Of a stretch of DNA of 23,133 nucleotides, positions 1 through 7,856 are shown one piece after another. A model generated the notes under the pieces. That model did no database searches and was not told the DNA's origin. It saw only the letters and a list, made by a program, of their open reading frames with translations. The position numbers and the translations under genes were made by a program. Position 1 is the stretch's first letter; every line of letters begins with the position of its first letter. The DNA comes from UBA6186 sp050012295 (GTDB lineage: Bacteria; Pseudomonadota; Gammaproteobacteria; UBA6186; Azoamicaceae): positions 1 to 23,133 of the forward strand of contig JBEKHL010000022.1 of assembly GCA_050012295.1 (NCBI GenBank). Direction: 5' to 3'.

Positions 1-43
1 TTAAAAACTCATCAATTTCGCTTATATAATTATATTTTTTCAT
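1..43 (-). CDS. Start of a gene cut by the window edge, product unknown
   Basis: An ATG at 43 on the minus strand opens a frame that runs off the window, giving MKKYNYISEIDEFL. It lies 37 bases downstream of the stop of the IcmL-like gene at 81-704 and on the same strand, so it could be the next gene of a minus-strand Dot/Icm operon. No clear ribosome binding site is visible in front of the ATG, and 14 residues are too few to assign a family. Confidence 0.4.
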   Translation of the reverse strand, partial: MKKYNYISEIDEFL

Positions 44-80
44 ACTAATTTATTGTTTATTTATGTGTTTATTGATTTTT

Positions 81-704
81 TTACTCAGAGCTTTTCGCAT
101 CTTGTACACTAACAATTTTAACCCCTAAAGATGCTTGTTGTTCTGGTGTTCTAACTATTAAAATATTTAAGGTTAATTCTGTATCAACTTTAGTTTTTTG
201 ATTATTAAATTTTAAAATAAAAGGTAATAATACTTGCCATGCATACCTACCATCTACCACTCCATCTTGCACAACTCTAGGAGCTGCCGTTGGCCGACCA
301 GACAAAATCAATTTTTTGTCAACTACCTGTTGTATTTGTTTATGTTCGGTAATCATTTTTAAATAACTAGCTATACCAGCAGAATCAAAATATTCATCGA
401 TTTTTTCAGAAATGTTTTCATAATTATGATAATTAAAACTAAAGCTTACGATCATAGCTTCTGTAACCCAATTAAGTAATTCTGCATCAGTTAATCCTGG
501 CTGTTCTAATGGTGTAGCGTTTATTAATTGATCGTTTTTATTTAAAGAAAAATAAACTGGTTCTGGTTTATTATTAAATTGTATTACTATAAAGGCAATT
601 TGACATCCTAAAAAAATCAATTGTATCACTATAACTAAACGTAACCACACTAAAGAATCTTTAGAAAAACTGTTTTTACTGGTAATAGTTAATAAATCTG
701 ACAT
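81..704 (-). CDS. IcmL/DotI-family type IVB secretion protein (paralog 1)
   Basis: A 207-residue inner-membrane protein of the IcmL/DotI family. In Legionella, DotI forms a complex with DotJ in the inner membrane and is essential for Dot/Icm secretion. The protein has a short cytoplasmic N-terminus, one membrane segment (about residues 21-42) and a periplasmic domain. That domain carries the family landmarks: PVYFSLN just after the membrane, LLNWVTEA, an FNYHNY segment, GRYAWQVLLP, and a C-terminal TLNILIVRTP strand. The length is close to that of Legionella DotI. Its ATG lies 2 bases after the stop of the upstream paralog, with AGAAG as a possible ribosome binding site, so the two genes are very likely cotranscribed. 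The sequence differs strongly from the other two paralogs here, so this is not a recent duplicate. I see which family it belongs to, but not whether it acts as DotI or takes the DotJ role. Confidence 0.85.
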   Translation of the reverse strand: MSDLLTITSKNSFSKDSLVWLRLVIVIQLIFLGCQIAFIVIQFNNKPEPVYFSLNKNDQLINATPLEQPGLTDAELLNWVTEAMIVSFSFNYHNYENISEKIDEYFDSAGIASYLKMITEHKQIQQVVDKKLILSGRPTAAPRVVQDGVVDGRYAWQVLLPFILKFNNQKTKVDTELTLNILIVRTPEQQASLGVKIVSVQDAKSSE

Positions 705-706
705 GA

Positions 707-1444
707 TTAACTTCTAGGTTCTAAATTAATAATTACTATTGCCAACCCAAAAAAAGGCGACTGTAGTGTACTAACTCGCACAACCCACATCTTAGCAATA
801 ATTTTTTGAATTAATGGTTCATCAGTAATGTTTTCATAATAAATATCTACTGGTAAAAAAATTTGCCAGGCATAACGATTACTCATTAATCCTACTCTTT
901 TTACAACTGGCTCTTCAACTATACTAGCACGAACTACTCGCTTACTAGCTTTAATACTTTCCATATTTTTAGATTCACTTAAAGCTTTCATAAACAACTC
1001 GTGTCCACCTGGAACAAAATAGTTACGCAACTCTTCTAAAGTACTACGATAATTAACATAATCATAATCAAACATTTTAAATACTGCTTTTTTAGTCCAA
1101 TATAATACTAAAGCATTATCATGATCTTGGCTTAAAGTATTCACATTAATTTTTGGTTGATCAATTAAAAACCCTTTATTATCTACTAATAACTTACTTA
1201 ATTTTAAATGATTAACATTTAAAGGCGGCATATCTATCATGCTTCCATCGGCTGTGGTTGGAAAATATCTAGGGCCACTAGTTAAATTTTTTTGATACTT
1301 AAAAAACCCTATAATCAAACCTAATAATACTACTACTAAAATATTAGCAACAATAATCCCACGATAACTATGAAAATAAAAATTATTTCTAATGTTAATT
1401 AAATCTAAACTACTTTCAGCGCTCACCTGGTTAGTTATGCTCAT
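707..1444 (-). CDS. IcmL/DotI-family type IVB secretion protein (paralog 2)
   Basis: A 245-residue IcmL/DotI-family inner-membrane protein, the first gene of the minus-strand pair. It has a membrane segment at about residues 29-48, followed by RYFPTTADGSMIDMPPLN, which matches the family pattern of a YF-T-DG start to the periplasmic domain. Further on come VLYWTKKAV, DYDYVNYRSTL, YFVPGGHELFMKAL, NRYAWQIFLP and a closing KMWVVRVST strand. The periplasmic domain is longer than usual because of an insert before the W motif (about residues 75-105). I chose the ATG at 1444; an in-frame TTG at 1462 would add six residues, but neither start has a good ribosome binding site. It faces away from paralog 3 across about 145 bases. 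Coxiella also carries two icmL copies, so family expansion is known, but three copies with two inverted is unusual. Confidence 0.85.
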   Translation of the reverse strand: MSITNQVSAESSLDLINIRNNFYFHSYRGIIVANILVVVLLGLIIGFFKYQKNLTSGPRYFPTTADGSMIDMPPLNVNHLKLSKLLVDNKGFLIDQPKINVNTLSQDHDNALVLYWTKKAVFKMFDYDYVNYRSTLEELRNYFVPGGHELFMKALSESKNMESIKASKRVVRASIVEEPVVKRVGLMSNRYAWQIFLPVDIYYENITDEPLIQKIIAKMWVVRVSTLQSPFFGLAIVIINLEPRS

Positions 1445-1479
1445 ATGGGTATTATATATCAACTTAAAAATTTAAAGTA

Positions 1480-1508
1480 TTTAAAATTATAAAGCTTTAC
1501 CCTATAAT
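1480..1508 (+). promoter_or_regulatory. Candidate promoter for the icmL-to-icmJ operon
   Basis: TTTAAA at 1480-1485 and a perfect TATAAT at 1503-1508 are 17 bases apart, in the divergent gap between the two icmL groups. Transcription would start near 1515, giving a leader of about 75 bases before icmL. The -35 element is only a partial match, and TATAAT is common in such AT-rich DNA. Confidence 0.4.
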
Positions 1509-1599
1509 GATTAGTGGTTTAGGGAATTTTCTGACTGATAAAGGATGTTTTTTTAAAGCTCCTAAACCTCAAATGGGATTAGTATATAATGAAGCTTAA
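1507..1599 (+). CDS. Possible 30-residue leader ORF overlapping the icmL start
   Basis: An open frame starts at ATG 1507 and ends at TAA 1597-1599, encoding 30 residues that begin MISGLGNFLTDKG and end GLVYNEA. It overlaps the icmL start (1589) by 11 bases in another frame, an arrangement seen in translational coupling. There is no clear ribosome binding site, its start overlaps the candidate -10 box, and I recognise no homolog. If the promoter at 1480-1508 is right, this ATG is not transcribed, so the two calls compete. It could equally be a chance frame or a remnant. Confidence 0.2.
   Translation: MISGLGNFLTDKGCFFKAPKPQMGLVYNEA
1516..1568 (+). promoter_or_regulatory. Inverted repeat in the icmL leader
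   Basis: GGTTTAGG at 1516-1523 is exactly complementary to CCTAAACC at 1561-1568, with 37 bases between. The arms lie between the candidate promoter and the icmL ATG (1589), so the transcript could fold here and bring the start region close to the 5' end. The loop is long, so this may also be a split protein-binding site or chance. Confidence 0.3.
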
Positions 1600-2233
1600 T
1601 GTTAAAAATTTTAATGATTTATACGGTTTAGCAACAAAACTAACAAAAACGGTTGATCATTCTATAAAAATTATAAATTTTTTATTTATCGTCTCCATAT
1701 TAGTTACAGGAATAATTTTTTTTCAACAGTATATGAGGCCCCAAGAAAGTTACTATGCCGTATCTGAAGGTGGCCGAAGCTTTCCTATGCAACCTATAGA
1801 AGAAATTAATGTCTCACCACGTTCATTACTTAATTGGGCAATGGTAGCCGTTACCAATGCCTATACCATTGATTTTGTAAATCATGAAAAATCTTTGCTA
1901 CAAATAAAAGATTTTTTTACTAAAAGTGGTTACGAAAAATTTCAACAATCTATAGCCGCTAGTGGCAGAATAAAAGATATTATTGCAAACAAATTAATCG
2001 CTTCTGCTGTAGTGGTAGATTCCCCTATAATTATACGAGAAGGAAAATTTGGTAGCAGTTACTTATGGGAAATCCAAATGCCAATAGCTGTCTCTTACCA
2101 AGGTCCAAGCGTACAGACATACAAGCAATGGTTAGCAGTAAATTTAGTAATAAAAAAACTACCTTCTTCAGAAAGTAAAAAAGGTATAGGTATAGAAAAT
2201 ATAGCAGATGTTGCTATGTCGGCACTTTATTAA
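1589..2233 (+). CDS. icmL: IcmL/DotI type IVB secretion inner-membrane protein (paralog 3)
   Basis: A 214-residue DotI/IcmL protein, and the copy in the canonical position directly before icmK. It has one membrane segment at about residues 28-46, then a periplasmic domain with SYYAVSEGGRSFPMQPI, LLNWAMVAVTNAYTIDFVNH, FFTKSGYEKFQQSIAASG, SYLWEIQMPIAVSYQG and a final LAVNLVIKKLP strand. This is the best fit to the family consensus of the three copies, and the length equals that of Legionella IcmL. The ATG at 1589 is preceded by GGGA at 1575-1578. The stop is 12 bases before icmK, so they share a transcript. DotI acts in the inner membrane with DotJ (IcmM). I find no separate short icmM/dotJ gene in the window, so one of the minus-strand paralogs may fill that role. 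Confidence 0.92.
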   Translation: MKLNVKNFNDLYGLATKLTKTVDHSIKIINFLFIVSILVTGIIFFQQYMRPQESYYAVSEGGRSFPMQPIEEINVSPRSLLNWAMVAVTNAYTIDFVNHEKSLLQIKDFFTKSGYEKFQQSIAASGRIKDIIANKLIASAVVVDSPIIIREGKFGSSYLWEIQMPIAVSYQGPSVQTYKQWLAVNLVIKKLPSSESKKGIGIENIADVAMSALY

Positions 2234-2245
2234 AGGTTTTTTGAT

Positions 2246-3232
2246 ATGACAAATTATATAAAAATTATTGTTTTGATAGGTTTGTTACATAGTAATTATT
2301 TGTTAGCTACTGAAAAATCAAGTAATGATTATTATAGCGTCCTACAACCAGGAATCCACCCTTCTGCTCCGCTGGGACATCCAGATTATCAACCAGAAAA
2401 TGATGTATTATCTAATCTTAAAAACACTCCAATTAATACTTCTGAAAACAATTATCAAGCTATAAAAGAAGAAGCTTTTCAAAAATTGCTAGATACCAAA
2501 ATACCATTAAGCCCTGAACAAATCATAATTCTTAATAAAGAACTAGATAAAAGTCAAAAAGCTATTCGTACTAGCCCTACCGCTCCGCCACAACCAATTT
2601 CTTCCACTATAACTATAGATTTATCGCCAGGAACTCCACCTCCACTAGTTAGATTGTCTGCTGGTTTTGTTAGTTCTTTGGTTTTTGTAGATTCTACTGG
2701 GCAACCATGGCCAATTGGAGATTATAGTCTAGGCAACCCACAAGACTTTAATATCCAATGGGATAAAAAAACTAATGCCCTATTCATACAAAGCACTGCT
2801 CCATATGTAACTGCTAATCTAGCTGTACGTTTAGCTAAACTAGATACCCCAATAATGATCTCTTTAGTAACTGGGCAACGTGATGTTGATTATCGAGTAG
2901 ATTTTCAAATAAGAGCTCATGGACCAAACGCATTACCAATAATCGGCGAAAATAATTATTCAAATTTTGCTATGCCACCATCACTATTAAAGGTTTTAGA
3001 TGGGATCCCTCCAGAAAACAGTAAAGAACTGCAAGTTTCTGACAACTTAGGACGTGCTTGGTATTATAATGACAAGATTATATTTAGAACTAAGTTAGTA
3101 GTGTTATCTCCTGCTTGGAATGCAACTGTATCTAGCCCAGATGGCACTAAAGTATATGAGTTTATGCAAACTCCTTTAATATTAGCATCACAAAATGGTA
3201 AAACTATAAAAATAGAGATCTCGGGGTTTTAA
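2246..3232 (+). CDS. icmK: DotH/IcmK, outer-membrane core subunit of the Dot/Icm system
   Basis: A 328-residue secreted protein, slightly shorter than Legionella DotH (about 360). DotH forms the outer-membrane ring of the type IVB core with DotC, DotD, DotF and DotG. A signal peptide covers about residues 1-21, with cleavage expected after LLA. The first third (residues 22-125) is charged and Pro-rich. The conserved C-terminal domain begins around the PGTPPPLVRLSAGFVSSLVFVD stretch, includes GQPWPIGDY and the repeated beta-strand pattern of the VirB9/TraN-like fold, and ends with LSPAWNATVSSPDG before a final YEFMQTPLILA strand. AAAGG at 2232-2236 is a well-placed ribosome binding site. The stop is one base before icmE. 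Confidence 0.95.
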   Translation: MTNYIKIIVLIGLLHSNYLLATEKSSNDYYSVLQPGIHPSAPLGHPDYQPENDVLSNLKNTPINTSENNYQAIKEEAFQKLLDTKIPLSPEQIIILNKELDKSQKAIRTSPTAPPQPISSTITIDLSPGTPPPLVRLSAGFVSSLVFVDSTGQPWPIGDYSLGNPQDFNIQWDKKTNALFIQSTAPYVTANLAVRLAKLDTPIMISLVTGQRDVDYRVDFQIRAHGPNALPIIGENNYSNFAMPPSLLKVLDGIPPENSKELQVSDNLGRAWYYNDKIIFRTKLVVLSPAWNATVSSPDGTKVYEFMQTPLILASQNGKTIKIEISGF

Positions 3233-3233
3233 T

Positions 3234-5624
3234 ATGGCCAGCAACGATAACTCAACTAGAACAAGAACTCTGATAATTATAATAATTATCATGCTATCTA
3301 TAGGTATAATTGTTGGGGTATATAGTTTTTCTTCTGGTAATAAAAACACAAAAATGGTTTCACCTACATCTGGGATCCCTAATAATATTTATGTAACTCC
3401 AGGTGCTAAAAGTAGCGAGAAATATGCAAAATTACAACAAGACGCTAATGTTGCTGGCACTAAAAAAGCTGATGCCCAAGGCAAAACTTTTATTCCAACT
3501 ATACTTGGAAATAAATCTGACGATGCCATTAATAATTTTAATGATCAATTAAATAATATTCTAAAAAAATCTGATAATTCTGATAATGACAAGTTAAGTA
3601 AACAATTAGCTGCCTTGCTAGCAGAATTAGGTAGACAAGGTCATGCAATAGAAGATCTATTACGCTTAATCAGAGAATTGCAACAACGAGGATATAATGT
3701 TTCTGATCTAGAAGCATTAATAAAAAAATTAATGGCTGAAGGTTATAATGCTGATGCATTAGCAAACTTATTAAAAAACTTACAAAATCAAGGATATAAA
3801 GTAAGCGACTTAGAAAATATGCTACGCCGCCTATTAAAAGAAGGTTACGATCCAGAGCTGATTAACAAAATTTTAGATCAATTATTAAAAGATAAACTAA
3901 AAGCATTGGAAGATGCTATAAAACAATTACAAAATGCTGGCTACGATACTAGCAATATGAAACAACTAGAACATCAAGTAAATAATCCAGATCTAACAAA
4001 ATTGCTAGAGCAATTAGCAAACCAAGGCTATAAAGTTGATTCTTTAGAAAATTTACTCAAGCAATTAATGGACAAGGGTTATAATATTTTTGACTGGAAT
4101 ATGATGCTACAACAATTACAAAAAGATGGTTACGATGTTCGTGGCCTACAAAGTTTATTGGATAAACTTAAGGCTCAAGGAATAGATATTAGTAATTTAA
4201 AAAATTTACTAGACGCTTTAACTAAAAAAGACGCTACCAATGCTGCTCAACTACAAACATTACAAGATTTACTAAATAAACTACAAGCCCAAGGGGCTGA
4301 TCTTGATAAATTAAAAAAATTATTGGCAGATTTACAACATCAGGGCTATAGCCAAGCTGATTTAGAAAAACTTATAGCTGATCTTATTAAAAAAGGATTA
4401 AATCCTGACGACATCTATAACGAACTTCTAAAAAAATTAAATATGAAAACAGCAGAAGCAACTCCTGACAGTTCATTAAAAAATCAGTTACATAATATTT
4501 TCAATACTAAACATCCTAAATCTTCTGAACACGAGCCAAACGATTTAAATAAAGAATATGCCGCATTAATAAAAAGCCAACATGATGCGGCCATTGCTGC
4601 AGAACAAGCCAGGAAACTTAATGAAGCAAACATTATAAAACATAAACAAATGCTACTAAATACCGAAGCACAACAAAAAGCTATAAATGAAATGCTAAAT
4701 AATATGCGCGCCGAATCTGATCTGGTAGCTAATACCTTGAGTAAAATACCACCTCAAGCTTTTACTCAAGGAGATTTAGCTGCAGGTAAAGACAATGATA
4801 ATAATAAAAGCTCCTCTCAACAAAGCACTGTTAATACCCTGTTAGCAGCTCAAACTAATGCCGAAAATAATAATGACATAATAAAAGCTGGTTCTATTTT
4901 ATTTGCAGTATTAGAAACAGCGGTAAACTCCGATGAACCAGGCCCTATTTTAGCTAGAATAGTACAACCGCCATTAAAAAACACCAAACTAATCGGAACA
5001 GTACAAGCCAACAATGCCAATTCAGAAACATTAACCTTAATGTTTTCTACTGCAAATATCCCAGAACGTTTACGTACCTATGGTGTTAGCGCCGTAGCTA
5101 TAGATCCAAACACTGCAAGAACTGCTCTTGCTAGTGATGTTGATCACCATTACTTATTAAGATGGGGTTCCATATTTGCTGCCTCTTTTCTTCAAGGATA
5201 TTCTTCAGCTGTTGCTCAAAGTGGTACTACCGTATCCGCATCTAGTAATGGGGCACAAACTACTTCCACGACTACACAAACAGCACTAAACCCTAGACAA
5301 CAAGTTTTTAAAGGGGTGGGAGATATGGCAACTGCGTGGGGCCAAGGTATATCATCCTTAAGTAATCGACCAAATACTATAAAAATAGATGCTGGCGTAA
5401 GCATTGGGGTTTTATTTACTTCCGATTTTTCTATACCATCAAACGATGCGACCCCAAATACTAATACATCATCGTTAAAACAACCAACATTACAGCCAGC
5501 AGCTACTCCCACAACAGCCGCTACAATACAGCAACCAATAGCAGTTACCCCAACCGTACAAACACCATCAGCTATAACAACAACTGGACAACCCTCTTCT
5601 AATGTTAATAATAATAATAAGTAA
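3234..5624 (+). CDS. icmE: DotG/IcmE, VirB10-like core channel protein with 17-residue repeats
   Basis: A 796-residue protein, shorter than Legionella DotG (about 1050). It spans the envelope and forms the central core-complex channel. An inner-membrane segment lies at residues 13-31. Residues 136-404 are leucine-rich repeats with a strict 17-residue period of the form G-Y-x4-L-x2-LL-x2-L-x3. Repeat starts fall at residues 136, 153, 170, 187, 204, then 236, then 265, 282, 299, 316, then 354, 371, 388. A coiled, Ala/Gln/Asn-rich linker follows (about 435-545). The VirB10/TrbI-type domain covers about 550-735, with GSILFAVLETAVNSDEPGP, the ARIVQPPLKNTKLIGTV strand and a Leu/Ala-rich helix near 640-660. 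After it comes a 60-residue Pro/Thr/Gln/Asn tail. In Legionella the middle region is built from a different, shorter repeat. The repeat count could vary by recombination between 51-bp units. Confidence 0.95.
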   Translation: MASNDNSTRTRTLIIIIIIMLSIGIIVGVYSFSSGNKNTKMVSPTSGIPNNIYVTPGAKSSEKYAKLQQDANVAGTKKADAQGKTFIPTILGNKSDDAINNFNDQLNNILKKSDNSDNDKLSKQLAALLAELGRQGHAIEDLLRLIRELQQRGYNVSDLEALIKKLMAEGYNADALANLLKNLQNQGYKVSDLENMLRRLLKEGYDPELINKILDQLLKDKLKALEDAIKQLQNAGYDTSNMKQLEHQVNNPDLTKLLEQLANQGYKVDSLENLLKQLMDKGYNIFDWNMMLQQLQKDGYDVRGLQSLLDKLKAQGIDISNLKNLLDALTKKDATNAAQLQTLQDLLNKLQAQGADLDKLKKLLADLQHQGYSQADLEKLIADLIKKGLNPDDIYNELLKKLNMKTAEATPDSSLKNQLHNIFNTKHPKSSEHEPNDLNKEYAALIKSQHDAAIAAEQARKLNEANIIKHKQMLLNTEAQQKAINEMLNNMRAESDLVANTLSKIPPQAFTQGDLAAGKDNDNNKSSSQQSTVNTLLAAQTNAENNNDIIKAGSILFAVLETAVNSDEPGPILARIVQPPLKNTKLIGTVQANNANSETLTLMFSTANIPERLRTYGVSAVAIDPNTARTALASDVDHHYLLRWGSIFAASFLQGYSSAVAQSGTTVSASSNGAQTTSTTTQTALNPRQQVFKGVGDMATAWGQGISSLSNRPNTIKIDAGVSIGVLFTSDFSIPSNDATPNTNTSSLKQPTLQPAATPTTAATIQQPIAVTPTVQTPSAITTTGQPSSNVNNNNK
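3639..4445 (+). repeat. 51-bp-period coding repeats inside icmE
   Basis: The DNA encodes at least twelve copies of a 17-residue unit in four blocks (five, one, four and three units), separated by non-repeat gaps of 15, 12 and 21 extra residues. Individual copies are diverged at DNA level but keep the Gly-Tyr start and the leucine spacing. The pattern suggests old tandem duplication under selection for a helical solenoid. Confidence 0.8.
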
Positions 5625-5635
5625 CTGGAGAATAT

Positions 5636-6652
5636 ATGGCTAAAGACGATTTAAAGTTAGACGATGAATTAAACGATAATTTAGATTTTTTAGAAGATCA
5701 TGAGCTAAACTTAGATCAAAATAATGGTTATTTATCGTCTAATCAATCGGCTAACTCTAATAAAACTAAATTAATTACCATAGGAGTAATAATTGGTATT
5801 ATTGTCTTTATAGTATCCATGCAATTTAAAAAAAAATTTCATCATACTACGCTTGCAACTATACCAACAGAACAACCTATACCAACAACACCAACGGCTC
5901 CTGAAACTCAAACAATACTACCGCCAAAACATCATCAAAGCCATCAAGTTGCTGAACCATCAATAGCTCCAGAAGCTACTAATACTGCTCTGCACCCTAC
6001 TATTTCTAATCCTACCCACTTATCTTGGCAAGATTTAAAAAAATCTGTAGAAGAAACAAACACCACCCCACCATTAACTGATACATATAATCCATCTAAC
6101 CCTACTAATTTCGAAATTCCTTTACCTGTTAAGGGGTTTGAATACACACCAACCCCACAAGTTACTCAGTCAACTCAACAGACGCAACCAAATACTAATA
6201 CTCAAGAAAGTATTAACGAATTAAAAACCACCATAGAAAATATTACTAATGATTTAACTGCAAATGTTAATCAAATTAAAGAATTACAAAATAATTTAAA
6301 AGAAATTTCACGCTCTATTGGTAGTGTAAACAGCAACATAAACAATGTTGATTCTAGAATACTAAATTTAACAAATACTGTTGATAATTTATCCTCGAAT
6401 ATTAAAAAATATACTCAAGAAGAAGATTTAGATTTAACAGCGCATGTAAAACCTTCTGAACCAGATTTATTTAGTAACACCCCAGAATACCTAGTACACG
6501 CGGTGATCCCAGGGCGAGCTTGGCTAAAATCCTCTTCTGGACAAATAATTACCGTAGCTGAAGGCGATTCTTTGGGTGATTATGGTAAAATTGCTTTAAT
6601 AGATACTGCCAATAATCTTGTTAGAACTAGTTCGGGGGTAGTTTTTAGATAA
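5636..6652 (+). CDS. icmG: DotF/IcmG, inner-membrane core-associated protein
   Basis: A 338-residue protein in the icmG position. DotF is an inner-membrane protein whose periplasmic part associates with the core complex beside DotG and DotH. The N-terminus (residues 1-44) is acidic and cytoplasmic, followed by one membrane segment (46-62). A long Pro/Thr/Gln-rich stretch (70-185) comes next, then a coiled coil (about 190-258) with regular Asn/Leu/Ile heptads. A small C-terminal domain (280-338) contains YLVHAVIPGRAWLKSSSGQ and the VAEGDSLGDYGKI turn typical of DotF. It is longer than the Legionella protein (269), mostly in the Pro-rich linker. GGAG 9 bases before the ATG is a good ribosome binding site. 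The gap to icmE is 11 bases and to icmC 2 bases. Confidence 0.92.
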   Translation: MAKDDLKLDDELNDNLDFLEDHELNLDQNNGYLSSNQSANSNKTKLITIGVIIGIIVFIVSMQFKKKFHHTTLATIPTEQPIPTTPTAPETQTILPPKHHQSHQVAEPSIAPEATNTALHPTISNPTHLSWQDLKKSVEETNTTPPLTDTYNPSNPTNFEIPLPVKGFEYTPTPQVTQSTQQTQPNTNTQESINELKTTIENITNDLTANVNQIKELQNNLKEISRSIGSVNSNINNVDSRILNLTNTVDNLSSNIKKYTQEEDLDLTAHVKPSEPDLFSNTPEYLVHAVIPGRAWLKSSSGQIITVAEGDSLGDYGKIALIDTANNLVRTSSGVVFR

Positions 6653-6654
6653 TT

Positions 6655-7314
6655 ATGGGCCCATCAACATTAACCAGTGGAGTTCTAGGTAATCTAGACT
6701 TACAAAGTATTATACAAAACCTATCTAGCCTAGTAGTACCGATCACCCAATTAGTATTAGCTATATCTTTTATAGGTGGTTTTGTATTTATATTTAAAGG
6801 TGTAATAATGCTACACCACCTTGGTTCATCACAAAGCCAAGCCAGTCAACCTAAAGGATTCACTAGCCCGTTTATTTATATCACTATTGGCGCAGTACTA
6901 ATGTACATGCCGGCTACAACTACTGTTTTTTCTGTTTCCATGTTAGGCAGCAACATATCGTCGTTGTTCCCCAGCAATGACGTAATAGATATAGAATCTG
7001 GTGGTAATACTTTTTCAGTTAATGTTACCGCTCAATACGACCAAAACGCCAGCTCCGAACTAATGCAATATGTTAGTTTAGGGATCGCTCAAGAATGGTC
7101 CAGCCTAATAAACACTATTGTTCTGTTTATTCAATTAATAGGGCTTATAGCCTTCGTGCGAGGCTGGTTTATACTAGCTAGCGTTGGAAGCCCTGGTGGC
7201 GCACAACAAGGTGCTTTTAGTAAAGGTTTAATACATATTATAGGTGGAGTTATAGCGATTAATTTTGTAGCATTCATGCAAGCAATCGGAACAATAGTGT
7301 TCAGCTCAGGCTAA
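6655..7314 (+). CDS. icmC: DotE/IcmC, polytopic inner-membrane protein
   Basis: A 219-residue hydrophobic protein of the IcmC/DotE family, in the conserved place after icmG. Membrane segments are visible at about residues 28-52, 71-88, 151-176 and 190-214. Between the second and third is a loop of about 60 residues. Family features include the LVVPITQLVLAISFIGGF segment, MYMPATTT after the second helix, and FVRGWFILASVG followed by GGAQQGAFSKGLIHIIGG. DotE is needed for Dot/Icm function in Legionella, but its exact role is unclear. It resembles IcmD and DotV in topology. Its ATG follows the icmG stop by 2 bases without a strong ribosome binding site, so translation is probably coupled. Confidence 0.92.
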   Translation: MGPSTLTSGVLGNLDLQSIIQNLSSLVVPITQLVLAISFIGGFVFIFKGVIMLHHLGSSQSQASQPKGFTSPFIYITIGAVLMYMPATTTVFSVSMLGSNISSLFPSNDVIDIESGGNTFSVNVTAQYDQNASSELMQYVSLGIAQEWSSLINTIVLFIQLIGLIAFVRGWFILASVGSPGGAQQGAFSKGLIHIIGGVIAINFVAFMQAIGTIVFSSG

Positions 7315-7349
7315 AGGCTAATAGCAAAAATAATATTTTAATGCTAAAA

Positions 7350-7378
7350 TTTACATTGAATTAAATTAAAATTCTAAA
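7350..7378 (+). promoter_or_regulatory. Weak candidate promoter before icmD
   Basis: The 98-base gap between icmC and icmD is the only sizeable gap inside the plus-strand cluster. TTTACA at 7350-7355 and TCTAAA at 7373-7378 are 17 bases apart, a partial match to a sigma-70 promoter. It may give icmD and icmJ a separate transcript. Confidence 0.25.
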
Positions 7379-7412
7379 AATTAAAGAAAAACTACAGTGA
7401 GGTTTATTTCTT

Positions 7413-7838
7413 ATGAATACAAATATTACATTAAAAATAAAAAAATATTTAAGATTGATTAGTTTATGTTTATTATTTTGTACTAGCAACCTAGCAATAG
7501 CTGGCTCTACTGCGCAATCATTGGGTGGTATCGTAGGTAATGTTCAATCTAATATATTAACTATAGTATCGTTATTAATTATAGTAGCTTATGTAGCTGG
7601 GGTAGGATTTGCATTAGCAGGAATTTTACAATTTAAAGCCCATAAAGATAATCCTCAACAAGTCCCACTAAGTAAACCTATTGTTTTTATAGCGGTAGCT
7701 GCATGTTTATTATTCCTACCAGCAATAATGAGTACTGCAGGCAAAACGGTATTTGGCAGTAATGCAACAAATACCGTTAGTAGTAGTGTAATATCTAATG
7801 TAGGAAATGTTCAGGCAGCACCAACTACAACTAACTAA
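7413..7838 (+). CDS. icmD: DotP/IcmD, small inner-membrane protein
   Basis: A 141-residue protein, similar in length to Legionella IcmD (132). It has a signal peptide with a Lys-rich start and a hydrophobic core (residues 11-30, cleavage after AIA), then two membrane segments at about 48-72 and 89-107. The family landmarks are SLGGIVGNVQSNI, GVGFALAGILQFKAHKDNPQQVPLSKP and CLLFLPAIMSTAGKTVFG. GAGG about 11 bases before the ATG serves as ribosome binding site. It acts in the inner membrane; its molecular role in the secretion machine is not settled. The stop is 18 bases before the start of icmJ, so the two are cotranscribed. Confidence 0.93.
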   Translation: MNTNITLKIKKYLRLISLCLLFCTSNLAIAGSTAQSLGGIVGNVQSNILTIVSLLIIVAYVAGVGFALAGILQFKAHKDNPQQVPLSKPIVFIAVAACLLFLPAIMSTAGKTVFGSNATNTVSSSVISNVGNVQAAPTTTN

Positions 7839-7856
7839 GCAAGAAAGGGGTAATTT

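Noticed and set aside
5216..5512. 98-residue open frame on the minus strand inside icmE
   Set aside because: It is antisense to the low-complexity end of a well-supported gene, has no ribosome binding site and matches no family I know.
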